Below the pieces are notes generated by a model. That model was not told where the DNA came from, did no database searches, and saw nothing but the letters and a program-made list of their open reading frames with translations. Shown piece after piece: positions 36,401 through 49,683 of a stretch of DNA of 64,000 bases (within the stretch, counting starts at the first letter, position 1; the number at the start of each line of letters is the position of its first letter). Source of the DNA: Sipunculus nudus (lineage: Eukaryota > Annelida > Sipuncula > Golfingiida > Sipunculidae); the NCBI GenBank assembly GCA_026874595.1, contig CM049321.1, positions 26,401,479-26,465,478 on the forward strand, read 5' to 3'. A program made the translations under genes and the position numbers.

Positions 36401-39400
36401 AAATGTGTTAATATTAATTAGATCATTAATTTCTTCGTGCATCCTCCTTAGACCACTTGCTACTTTCAGATGCTTTATGCAACAAACCCACAGTTACTTT
36501 AGAGTTTAACGTATAATATGTATAACATTTTACTTTATCATTCCTTTTCAGATTTCTCATGCAGTACCCTTTTCAGTTGTCATCATCAACCTATACATGC
36601 AGTACATATTTACACAAGATTGTAGAGAAACATATCCTTGTTTCATACCACTTTCTGTGTCATTATTTTCATTTAATTTAATTTATGAGCAGTTTGTACT
36701 ATTAGTATAAGTAAACTTATATTTCTTTTATTTTGGAAATGCAGATGTGAAATTGTCTGACGTGCATGATAAAAATGATTTTATCAGTGACCTCTGGATG
36801 ACCTTTAACCTTTTTTTCCTTGACATATAGGTGACCTTGTATTTATTTTTTCAGAGCACCTAAGCCTGTGGTTTTGGACACGTCACAACTGGCACCCAAA
36901 CCTCCCACTCAGTATGTACCTTCCCTCTCACAACCTGCCTCAGACTTGTCATAATTGTCTCTATATTAAGTCACCTTACAACCATTTAGGCACACAGATA
37001 TTTATCCTAATTTTTATATGTTCTCAAATTTCAATGGATTAGGATCAGGATTACTTCAGTTACTATAAATCTGCATCCAAGTGGATGCATGCCTCTGCCA
37101 TGTTTGCAACCACTCACCTCGGAACAAAAACATACTGGGAAGATGCTGGATCAGCACCATAATCTGATGGATTCTTCTTTGGACAATTCCTGAAATGCCC
37201 TGAGATTCTGTTCATGATATTTGTTCATGATTGCATGAGTTATGTTGTGAATAAAAACACACACACACACAAACACTAATGATCACATACCCTCCTGGCG
37301 GTGGCAATTATTTGAATATTAAAGGTCAAGGTCCTAAGGTATGAGTTTGATTAGCTTTGCATTAGAATCATTACACGTGACACTGTTAAAAAATCTTTAT
37401 TTTTACATATCTTTTGGTTTTAGCAGGTCAAATTGATCCTACTTATGTTATTGATAATATAGTTGCTCAGATACTTAGCTTATTATTATTCACAATGTTG
37501 GCAACTGCATGTCATTTTTTTCAAAGTAAACTTTGGAATTTATCATCACTGCCACAGAGAAATCATGTTAATTGGTTCTGAATAGATAAAAAAGGCAAGA
37601 TAAGATAAGAAATTGTATATATTAGTTCTTATTAATGCTAAAAATATGTAGAATAGTATATGCATTGATTGCTTATCCAGATAAGAATAGTATTTGGCAG
37701 GCATAGCACAGTTACTTCTGAATTTTACTTGTTATAATAACATGGTGGACCGTTTCAGGCGTGCACCAATCAGCTTGACTGAAGATGTCATGCCTGAGGT
37801 TCCGATGCCTCTTGAAAGGGAGGAAGAACTGGAGCGTCAGAAACCACCCAAGTTCCGTGGTCCACTGCGACCTCAGATGAACCTGAAGGAAGGAGCACCC
37901 GCTCACTTTGACACGCAGCTCACGCCCATGAATGACCCTGACCTCAAGGTCGAGTGGTACAAGGATGGTCTGCCAATCAAAATGGGTACATACAAAAGTT
38001 CTTCTGTAGGCCACTCCAAAAAGTATATAGTGTTGTGCCCACTTAATATCATACCTGTTAATGCATTATCCCACTTATTATAATATATTTAATTTTCTGA
38101 ACCATTCATATTACTTACAGTGAAAATACTGCATAATATCGTATCCCAGTTCTTGTCATAATTTTATGAGAACAAAGTGTATGTAACAAAGTGGGTTGTA
38201 CTGTATAAGAAAACATGACATCTGTTTAACACGTTTTTTTAGTAATTTTTGTGAATGTGTCCTCATTCTCAGTGTTGCTAATTGCTGTTTGCCATGGTTC
38301 CTTTAAAGAAATAATTATTTGTATTACTATTGCAAAATTTTCCTATCATTGGAAATTGATTAACCTGTGTAAATCATAGTTAATGATTTAAATAAATATT
38401 CATATTTGTATGTGTTTTTACAGGCCACCGTTTCAGAATCACCAAGGACTTTGGTTATGTGGCCCTGGATATCAAGTACACATATCCTGAGGACACTGGG
38501 ACTTACATGTGTGTGGCTCACAATAAATACGGCGAGGACAGCACCTCCGCTTCTCTATCATGTGAAGGTATGGTCTCTATATGGATAAATGTCATACCAG
38601 ATTCAGGAATTTCAAAGCAAATACTTACTTCAAAGAGAATGGCAGAACCTTGCAGTAGAATGTGCAAAATAATACAGTTATATATAATTCATATTTCGTC
38701 TTACAATATATGATGATTGTTTGTTCCTTCATTTAGCCTGCTAACTATTTTGAAATGATTGGAAGAACTCAGGAGAAAAAGGTTTTGAAAAAAGTTATGA
38801 AATGTTAAATGTATAGGAAATGATAACATTTTTAATCATTTGTTGTCAGAGTAATATACCATGTGGATTAGAATCAGATAACAGTATTTACAATAATTGG
38901 TTCTTTATAATCTAAATAAACTCAGATCCTTGAACCTGTCCCAGAAACCTTATGTTATACTTGTATTACAATTTATATATTTGGTATTAAGTGTAGTTCT
39001 GTGTTTGTTTTTAATAATTTCAGAAAGTGAGTATCCAGGTTTGTCTTTTAATTTTGTTGGTGTCTCATTCTCTGTAGTTGAGATGGTAATCTGTAGTGTA
39101 GCTCAGTGAAGCATTATCCAGCCTGTGGCTCCCTCTAGAGATCATATTTTACATATAAAGATCTCCCTGTGGCACATCCTCCTTGAAACATTGTTTCAGA
39201 ACTACAAAATGTGAATGATTATCTCAAAAGATAATTAGTTCACAGAACCAGTGTTTTGATCTCAGATCAGATAGTTTGTGCTCACTCTGGTGAAAATTCA
39301 GCACATGTACCCCTTCCCATGTACTTCTGTTTTATCATTAGATGTAGATATTTTGCATTTTCAACAACTTGAGCTGTTGATAATATATAATTGATCATTC

Positions 39401-42400
39401 TCTAGATACCTCACCTTGTTATTATGGATGATTTCAAGAATTTCCTGAAATCAGGGATAGTTTAGTAAATAGTTTCCTGTTGGTGATCTGCTGTGACATT
39501 TTCTTCTTTTCAGTGTTCTGTTAATCCCTGTGTGAATTTAAATAATGTAGAACCTTAATTGGATTATATTTTCTGTTACAGTGATTATAATTACCCCCAC
39601 CAAATTTTTACATCACATTTGTCTATTGTCATTTAGTGTCCCTACTCACTTACTGTAATCATAATTTCTGTGTAATTTATTTAAATTTTGTGTAAATAGA
39701 AAAGTAACTTTATAATAAATATATAAAGCAGTGAAAATTTGTAAATATTTTGTGCAAGATATCAAAATCTCAAACCTAACTCCATATAAAAGATTCATTT
39801 AATATAATTGTAACATTCAGCAACCGGCATACTCCTCATGACATGTCCAAGATAGGTCACTTGATCTCCGCTAGAACTGGGCCCTATACTACAGCAGACT
39901 CGTGCAGTTTAAGATCTTTTTAGCCATGGTTAACACAAAGTTGCAGCTGGTCTAAACCATGAATATCTAACAACCACTATGGTCTGATAACCCAATGCTT
40001 AGGGCAGATGTTGGTATGTTAGTGTTGAGCCAATGCAATAAGGTATTGATATTTTCAAGGGTTCTTTCCTGGGTACAGCTAACATGTAACAGGAGTGTCA
40101 GTTTTAACAGTTTCCAGCTAACCAATGGTGGGTGGTGCTGTCCAGCGTAGAATAAGATTATTTATTTACTAATAAAAGGAATCGATGAGATGGTATTTAT
40201 AAACTAACGTTCCAGCGAAGTCATAGCTGTCCTATACTCTGTTCTTTTATTTTGGTGCTGGGCTCTGTACTTCCATAGCATTATGTACATGTTTGAACAA
40301 ATTGTCTCAAGGCATTTGAAATGATTCTGTACACAAATCATATAATATGAACAAAATCCATAATAACTTGGTTTGATTATTTCCTTGTATAATTTGTTGT
40401 TTTAAGTTGCCTTTAGTGATTTTGAAAGAAATATAATTCTACATTTTTTTTTTATTTCCTTAGTAAACATAGAATGGTTGACACTCTGCAAGGGATGTTC
40501 TTCTTGTAAATAAAACCAAAAGATAAACTTTCATCCATGGATATTCTGTTTGAAATGTATGATAGATCTTATCAGAGCATTTAGTGGATTGACATTTGGA
40601 TACATAATAACTTGAGATGCCGGGCAGAGTCCCCAAAAGATAATCTTTGCAGCTATTAATTGTTTACTTTGAAGTATTATTGTGCCAAATCTGTTGTCTG
40701 TGTTCTACACCATTTGAACTTTTGGCCATTTATATTTACACAGCTTATTATCTTTTCTGTTGCTGCTGTGTTTTAATATATTCTGTTATCAACAGAGAAC
40801 CAGGATTGCATTGAGCCAACATGCAACAGGTTCCAGACAATTTTACTTCCACAGTAATAACAAAATGCTGTTTAGCTATGAATAATGTTATGTAAAAGCA
40901 AATTGGAGATTGATAAAACTATCAGGGTTTTCACATTTAATGGTGTTTTTCTGATGGATGTTTAGTTCTGTTTTTTTTTACCAGGTGACAAGTCCATCGT
41001 CACGGAGACTCTGCTTGCCCCTGCTGCTCTGGACAGTGTCATGGCTGTTGATGCCTGGAAGAAGTGAGTGTTTGTTTCTTTTTCATTGCTCAACACCTTA
41101 TTACACTCTCTGGGTAGTGAAAGCATTACATTTCTTCTGACTCATTCCATTTACACACTGCTTGCAAACACTGATTTTGTTGTATACAGCTGCCACGGGC
41201 ACCTTCCATTACTACCATACCATCCATAAAGGGCCCTTTAGTGAGAGCCCTTTCAAAGACAATTATGACAGTGTATCCTGATTTAAATGTTTTCAAATTC
41301 AAGGTATTACATACACCTCTTACTCTGAATAATAAGAGTCCCTTGGTGTTTCGACCTTTCTTTCTGCAGACTGACTTGATCATTTAAGAAAAAGTTAAAT
41401 AAGGAAAAGCAAGAACAAGTAACTTGTATGTCAAAGATTGGTTCCACATATAATATCAGATCTGTACTTGTTAACTACAAGACAAAGATTGATAATATAA
41501 TTTATTATTATAATAAAATATATCAGATCCGTCAACAAGTTAAAAGAAATTCCACTCACACCCTTGAGATTAAAATGCTCAAAGTTTGTGTGCTTTTTAA
41601 AACCAGGGAAAATTTGCCCTTGTCCAGTCAGTGGCAAAATAAACCATATATTTATATACCCCGAGTTGGATTTTGTATGGTACGATAATGAAAATGGAAC
41701 CCTTGTGAAGCAGAGAAAAAATGTAAAATTACAAATATTTATCCCAAGAAAAGGAAGCCAAACATAGTATTAAACTTGGTCATGGTTAACTTTTCAGACC
41801 TGTTACACGGCCAGAGGAACCTACTGCCCCAGCAGAAGACATGTTTGATGGTCGTCAGCCACAGAAGCCTCAGTTCAAGACACAGATCAAACCACAGGTC
41901 ACCTTGAAGGAGGGTGACTCTGCCCACTTTGAGTGCCGCCTGGTCCCAATTGGTGACCCAACCATGAAGGTTGAGTGGTACAAGGATGGCATGCCAATCA
42001 AAACTGGTGGGTGAAGCTAATTCTTGTCAATCTTCCAGTGTATTCATAACAGTTACATTATCCATTGGTGGTACCAAACCATAACAAGCTAGGAGAGTAC
42101 CCAAAAAGCCCATGGTTGTTCAATTCAGATGAAGTAGTTTGTTAATTTTATATTGGTGTTTCTAATTATACTTGTCACCTTTATCATGTTTCTGGCATAT
42201 AATTTATGCATAGGTGTCCTTAACAAGTGTGAAGGTATCCTAAAAATGAGTTAGAGAATCATGCAAGGGAAAAGAGTTTAGAAAAAAGTGACATAATAGG
42301 AAATTGAATGCAGTTTTACTAATACCTATTATAAATAATCTTGAAAATCAGCAATTTTGTGAACTTTTGTTACAGGCCATCGCTTCAAGACCTTGTTTGA

Positions 42401-45400
42401 CTTTGGCTTTGTTGCCTTGGACATTAAGTACACCTACCCTGAGGACACCGGCACTTACACTTGTGTCGCTCGCAACCAGATGGGAGAGGATGTCACCAAG
42501 GCTGAGATGTCCATCACAGGTCTGTAGATGTGTCACTCACTCTGCACATATCATAGTCAGGGATTGTAGTACTTTGAAATTTCCAAATTTCCAAAGGAAA
42601 GGCATTAATGCAGTTTTGCTTTTCCGCAGAAAAAAATGCCTTTTGCTAAAGATGCATCAGACATTGTTAGTCATGCATCCTGATGACAAAACCCAACACT
42701 CTTTTATTACGTAGGCTATGATTAGATATAAGCTAGAGTAACTTGTCAAATTTGCCAATAACATATTTCCTTACAAAATAAGATGGGGCTGGGGTTAAAA
42801 CTGATGCTCAGCTCTATTATTGCCTCCCTGCTCTTTGCCATAGCAGAGCTCTATGATTGCATCAGCGCTATAATAGCGTGGGGTAACAGTGCAGCTGGGG
42901 TTTTCCAATTACACTTGAACACTGAGAGTGTTCTCACTCAGAATATGAATTAGGTCTCAGAGTTCTGAGTGTCCAGGTTACTGTAATGAGTGAAAATATT
43001 TTGTTTTTGTGCCATGTTTGTTACTACTGATCAGCTACTAAGGTGGAAAACATCCAGATGTCCACCTTTCCAGCAGATCAGTACAAAATGAAAAATGCCT
43101 TTCCTTGCATGTGTTTTCCTGTCTGAAACAGGCAGAAAGACATTAATACGACCCCTTATAGTGAATGTGTTTGTTTTAAGTGACACTCTTCTGATATTGT
43201 AGTGAAGATGTGTTTTTTTTTTAAATATGTAATAATTGATATATTTCCAGACTTGTTTTTCATGGTATTAGTAAAGACCTATCATTTACAATCAATGTAA
43301 TAGAAATGTTTAAAAGTGTATTAAAATATTTACCTGTTTGTTATGTGAAATTATGTCTTACTGTGAGTGCTTATTTATGGCATAAGTATTGTTGTGTTTA
43401 TCCTTGAGAACTTTATCATTATTATCATTGATCATTTTTAAATCTATCAAGAATATCTGTATTTATATTGATATTTATAACAAAATTTTCATTATAAATT
43501 AATTTTAGAAACATGATACTAAGGTAATATTTTGCATTTCTAGTACTTACATTAGGTAGTTTGGTAGTATGTGTTATAATATCTGTTATGTACTTGCAGC
43601 CAAGAGTCCTGTCCAGACTGCCAGCATGATGACTGAGGCCTCACTGGACAACATCATGCAGATTGATGCATGGAAAAGGTAAACAAAGATACAGTGGTTC
43701 TCTTAGGAAACCTTATCTGTTTTTTTTTTTCAGTGGAAAAGAATATAATGAAAAAAGTTATTGAAACTGTGTTAGTGGAGCAAGATAAGGCTACTAATTG
43801 CTTATCAATGCTAATTTTTGTGTCTGCCTTCAAATATAAATACAAATGTTATGGTACCTGAAATGTTATAAGTGGAACATGATGTCAGCGAAAAATGAGT
43901 GTATGATGTTGTCATCAATTTTGTATTCATGTTAAATCATATTAAGTAGTAAAATAAAATTATGGGTCTGCTTAGTATAATACATGAATTTAAAATAATA
44001 AAGAAATATAATTTTATTTTAATTGAATAAAATACTCATGACTGTTATATTAAATGGATATAAACAAAAGAAGCAGCCTTTTTGCAGTGGGATCAGAATT
44101 TTCAGGCCTATTTTGAAAGGTTCATGGGATTGTCTTGAGTCCGTAGACATCAGATATAAGAGTAGGCCCATATTAATATAAATGCTGTCATAGATATATT
44201 TTGCAATACTCATCTAGGCCAACCATCCGACCTGAGATGCCGACCCCGGAGTCAGCAGACATGTTTGACCGCACCAAACAGGAGCCTCCAAAGTTCAAGA
44301 CCCAGATCCAGCCACAGACCAAGCTGAAGGAGGGTGACTCCGCCCACTTTGAGTGTCGCCTCCTGCCCATTGGTGACCCTGATATGAAGGTCGAGTGGTA
44401 CAAAGATGGCATGCCAATCAAAACAGGTAGGCGGAGCAAGCTGAAAATTAGAATACAATGACAGAATAGAACTTGTTTCTTGTACTAGGTGATACATATG
44501 CAAAGATCACAGTACTGACATTTATTTTAAAAAGGAACTTTCATTTCATGCAGAGAAAGACAAATTATGAAGAACTTGCTTTTTCTTTTTTTTTATGGGG
44601 GGAGAGGGGATGGTACTAACTTTGTTAAATATTTTGCTATGACCAAACATTAAGCATTCCCAGTCAGTCTCAGGTAACTTATTATCAGAGTTTAAATGTA
44701 CAAATAATATTCCCTAGGTGTAGTAAGTACAACATGTAAAGTCAGTCCATATAATGTATATAAATGTAGTCAATATAATGTATAGTTAGTCTATATAATG
44801 AATTTTACTTGTTTCAGGCCATCGCTTCAAGACCCTTCATGACTTTGGGTTCGTGGCCCTGGACATTAAGTACACCTTCCCAGAGGACACTGGCAAATAC
44901 ACGTGTGTGGCTCGCAACAAATATGGAGAGGCTGTCACTCAGACAGACCTGGCCTGCGAAGGTCAGTTTTAGGGTAGCATTTCACAAATTGTTGTATAGT
45001 TAGGAATATAGAATTTTAATATGGAAAAGTATTTTGTAATATTGAATTGCTTCAAAAAAGTTTTCATATACCAGAAAAAAAATCAGTAAAATTGTCATTC
45101 ACGTGTTATTGTCACTGCTTTTATGTACAGATCTGCTTAATTGGAATGGTTAGCAAGTGCAGACATATATTGACCACAGCAGATGCTGTAAATTACTGAC
45201 ACTGAGAATTATGGTATACATTCTTCAAGAGTTATTGAAACAATGGAATCAAGTCAGTGTTAAATACTGTGGTTACCTTTTTGTTCGCGAGGGTTTTAAT
45301 TTTGTGATATTCGCGAATGGGAAATGATCGGGAAAATGAAATCCTTGGGAATACTTGGCCAATCCTTTTTTAAGTGTAGCCAATACTTGTATGGGAATAG

Positions 45401-47996
45401 GTTAGAACAGTGAGATATTTTATAATAAGTTACATCCATCCAGGCATAGGGAAAACATTCCGTTAAATTTGAACTAAACTACCTGTACTGTGTGTACGGG
45501 CCCATCATTATATGTGAAGAATATCACAAACTCATGACTTATTCTCATTTCATAATACACACAGTTATGGCTTTACCAAAGATTTGATATAGGTTCTGGT
45601 GAGATCACAAAAATGAAACCCTCACCAAACATTAAAAATGGAGAAATCATGAAATTTCAGCCTCGTGAATATGAAGCCAACCACAGTGATTAACCAACAT
45701 ATACTCAGTGTGTGTCTGTAATTTACTTGGTCAATAACCTGTTCTGGTGACTTTCAGGCACTGCCTCACTGCAGACCACGACTCTACTGCCAAGTTCTAT
45801 GAATCAGATCCAGCAGCTGGAGAGACCACCTGCCAGGTAAGAAAAAAATCCTTGGTCAGTTCTGCGGTTCTTGGAGAATTCATACAGAGGGAGTGATCAC
45901 TCCTAGTTATAGGGCTTGTATGATGTTGTTTGTGACATCTGGTAAGACATGCTGCAAATAGGTGTGAAGACCATCTTGTACGCCTTTCACACACAAAAAG
46001 ATTTGCAAACGGTTTGGCCAATGCAGATTGAACAAATCAGTTTCAATCTGTATTGTGTGTACACATGGGCATAAGACCAAAGAAAATTGGGAAATTGGGG
46101 GGGGGGGGGGGGGGGGAGTGTGATTGACAGCCTTTCCCTGGAGACAATTGCAGAAAACAAAAAATGTGGTAATTACTGTAGAAGCGGCCTTGCCTGTAGA
46201 TTCAAAACTAGGTACAAAACATTCTTGAGTGTATTCACACAGCACTTCGGCCGAAAAGTATCATTTGCCTTGTATTGGGAATGATACAAAACCACCTCCT
46301 GAGCTAAATGTAAAATGTTTTGGCACAAATGGAACAAAATTGCTCTGGATTACTGTGTGCAACCTTAATTCGCATTCAAAACAGTTTTAACTTAATATAT
46401 ATATAAAATACTACAACTTATTTCTAGTGTATTTTATTGTATCCTAAATCATTCATTTTGTAAGGTGCATTTCCATTTAATGAACAGATTTTATGAGTTT
46501 ATTTCTGTGTTAGGCTTGAATAGAAATTGTCACAATATGTGCTGGTCGCTTGAGCTATACAAGTCATAGTAAGGATTAATGTGGACCTTTAGTATTAGAT
46601 GCTCGTTTTGTCTGACACTGATGTTTTATTCTCAAATGTAGGGTTCTGGAAGCTGAACCTGATGTGCCTCCAGAGGATATGTATGACAAGAACAACCCCA
46701 AACCACCGAAGTTCAAGTACCCACCCAAACCGCAGTGTCTGAAGGGAGGGGCCCCCGCTCACTTTGAGAGCCGCCTCGTGCCCATCAACGATCCCACCAT
46801 GAAGATCGAATGGTTCAAGGACGGTGAACCTGTGACTACAGGTAAGCTTTTGTTAGGTTTGAAATATTTCTACAAGACACAGGGCAGTATTACAACAAGC
46901 CTGAAATTTGTTCCTGTTTTGAACGGCTTTTAAACTAAATTCTGATAAAAAAGCCTTTGTTTGGATCTGCTATAGCTTTCTCAGGGTCTTTATCTGTTGT
47001 AAAATACCAATTTTGCCAGTGTTACTAATCTTTTGCAAATTTTAAAATACCCATGAATGTACTTCTCAGCAAGATTAAATAAAGATATTGAATTATGTGA
47101 TTTCTTGCTTCAACAATGTAAGATTAATTTACTTAGATATATATCTGGGGTTTTATATATACACCAGAGTGTATATAGGAGAATCATTAAAGTTATATGA
47201 GAAAATCTTTATCAACCCTGTTTGATATTTAATATGTACACATCTTAATTTATTATAATTTTAGGGTATTCAATCAGTGTTGTAAAAAGAATGCATGGTA
47301 TTGTTACAGGTAACCGCTTCATGCTGTACCACGACTTTGGTTTTGTGGCTCTGGATATCCTATACACCTTCCCACGTGATGAAGGTGTTTACACATGTGT
47401 CGCCACCAACCCGCTCGGACGGGACGAGGTTCGCGTCCAACTCAAACTGGAAGGTAAGCATCGGATCCTTGTTCAAGGTTAAAGATGTTCTGTTAATATC
47501 AGACTTAATGCAATTTCTTAATGATATTTAGGAGTCAAAGGTAATGAAAGATTTTAATAACACAGTCCTAATTACATGAAAGAATAATTATTTAACAAAT
47601 TACTCCTTGCATTCTGTGATAATGAATTGATATTTTCATCTGTTACCCTTATATTAGAGATAAACTTCATAATAAAACTAAATTCATAGTATTCTGTTTC
47701 ACTTTTTCTATTTACCAAATAACTTTTAATGTGCATCTTACAATGTCAGAAATATTAGAAATTACATGTACATATAAGAGCTTGCTGACACTGATAATTC
47801 TTATTAAAACAGCTCACAATATTTCCATTTTATTTGCATGGACTCCGCAAAATAATTTTACACTGTTTTGTAGATATTGAAGGTGTGAGTACAGAGACAA
47901 ACCTGACAACTGATTCTCTGGACCACCTGAAGGCCATGGATGACTGGAACAAGTAATTATATACGCATATTAATTAGAGTTATTTTTGATTATATA

Positions 47997-48053
<57 letters not shown>

Positions 48054-49648
48054 TGAAACCTGTGTTGTGAGACCACTCATGGGACTGGCCAAAAGTGGTC
48101 TTAAATCACATCTTGTTTTATTAGACAGGTCAGTTATAACCAGTGTGAATGCTTTCAGTATATATGAATGGGGATAATTTATAATACATTTACAGTTATT
48201 TTACTGACTTTTTGAAGTTAATTAATTTTTATATAATTATTGTGTTACATATCTGTGCATAATAGATCAAGTTACACATATCTTCAAAAAGACAATCACG
48301 ACACCATGTCTTCAGAAATCTTTAAGTTTCATCATATAATTTTGAAGTCTTTAGAAAATAACTCAATGAGTTTTTAGAAAAAAATAATTCAGTGTGTCTT
48401 TACAAAATAATTTAATGCTCCATACATAATTTTTAAGTTTCCTATGGCCTAAATCAGTGGGTTATGCTAAACTACACACTATCTAACTTGTCATGGTTGT
48501 TTGATTGACAGGCCAGCGGTCCGCCCAATAGAGGAGGAGCCAGCTCCAGAGGACATGTTTGACAAGAACCGTGCCAAACCACCAAAGTTCAAGACTGATA
48601 TCAGACCACAGACCAACCTCAAGGAGCAAGACTCCGCCCACTTTGAGTGCCGCCTGGTGCCAATCAACGACCCAGACATGAAGGTTGAATGGCTGAAGGA
48701 TGGAGAACCAATCAAAGCTGGTGGGTGTGGCTTGTCAGTGTGCATAACTCGTTTGCATATGATATATACATGATCAAGTTAACATGAATACATGGCAAGG
48801 TTTTCTACAAAAAATGTTCAGAATATGTTACCTCAGGAGTATTTATATAGATAAAAACAATAAACACAGATACTCTTCAGGTCTGAGGATGTTTTAATTA
48901 TTAATAAATTTGTGCTTAGTGTTCACGAATTGGAAAATATGCACTTATTATTTGGCTAGTATTTTCTGTACTGCTGATACATGTTCTCTCATAATCTCTA
49001 ATATATAAAATACTTCATTTTCACTGACATCCACCAATTTAGCTAACTGTTCTGTCCGACCCTTTTGCCGATACAAACAGTCTTAGAGTAAATAGATGTA
49101 TGGTGAAAATGAGGTGATGCCTCATATTGAAATGTATAGAAACCCATGAACAAATGGGCTCCTCTGTCCAAAGGTTGCATCTTCATTAACAGTAAGGTGA
49201 TAAATTCTGTTTTCTTCTTTCAGGTCACCGCTTTAAGACCTTGTATGACTTTGGTTTCTGTGCTCTGGACATCTTGTACACTTACCCTGAGGATGACGGC
49301 GTGTACACTTGTCTAGCTACAAACAAACACGGCCAGGCCAGAACTGAGGCTCCACTCAAGTGTGAGGGTGAGTATTTAAGGCTAAAACAGAAAAACACAC
49401 TTCTGATACCTAACTTTTCATTTAGATTATTTATTTATAAGAAACAGTGTGCTGCTCTTTCATTTGGTATTTATGAAACATACAGCAGTTATAACTGTGA
49501 GTAATGTGATTGGCTTATCATTGATGTTTTAGAGACATACAGCATTAATAACTGTGAATAATTTGATTGGCTGATCACACATCAGGATGTCACCAGATTA
49601 AATCACATGATAAAAAAATTAGTACAGCACCAGCTTTGTACATAATGG

Positions 49649-49683
<35 letters not shown>

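Noticed and set aside
39020-39040. Possible microexon after TTTCAG
   Set aside because: The only donor gives a 3-nt exon and no phase or domain reason supports it.
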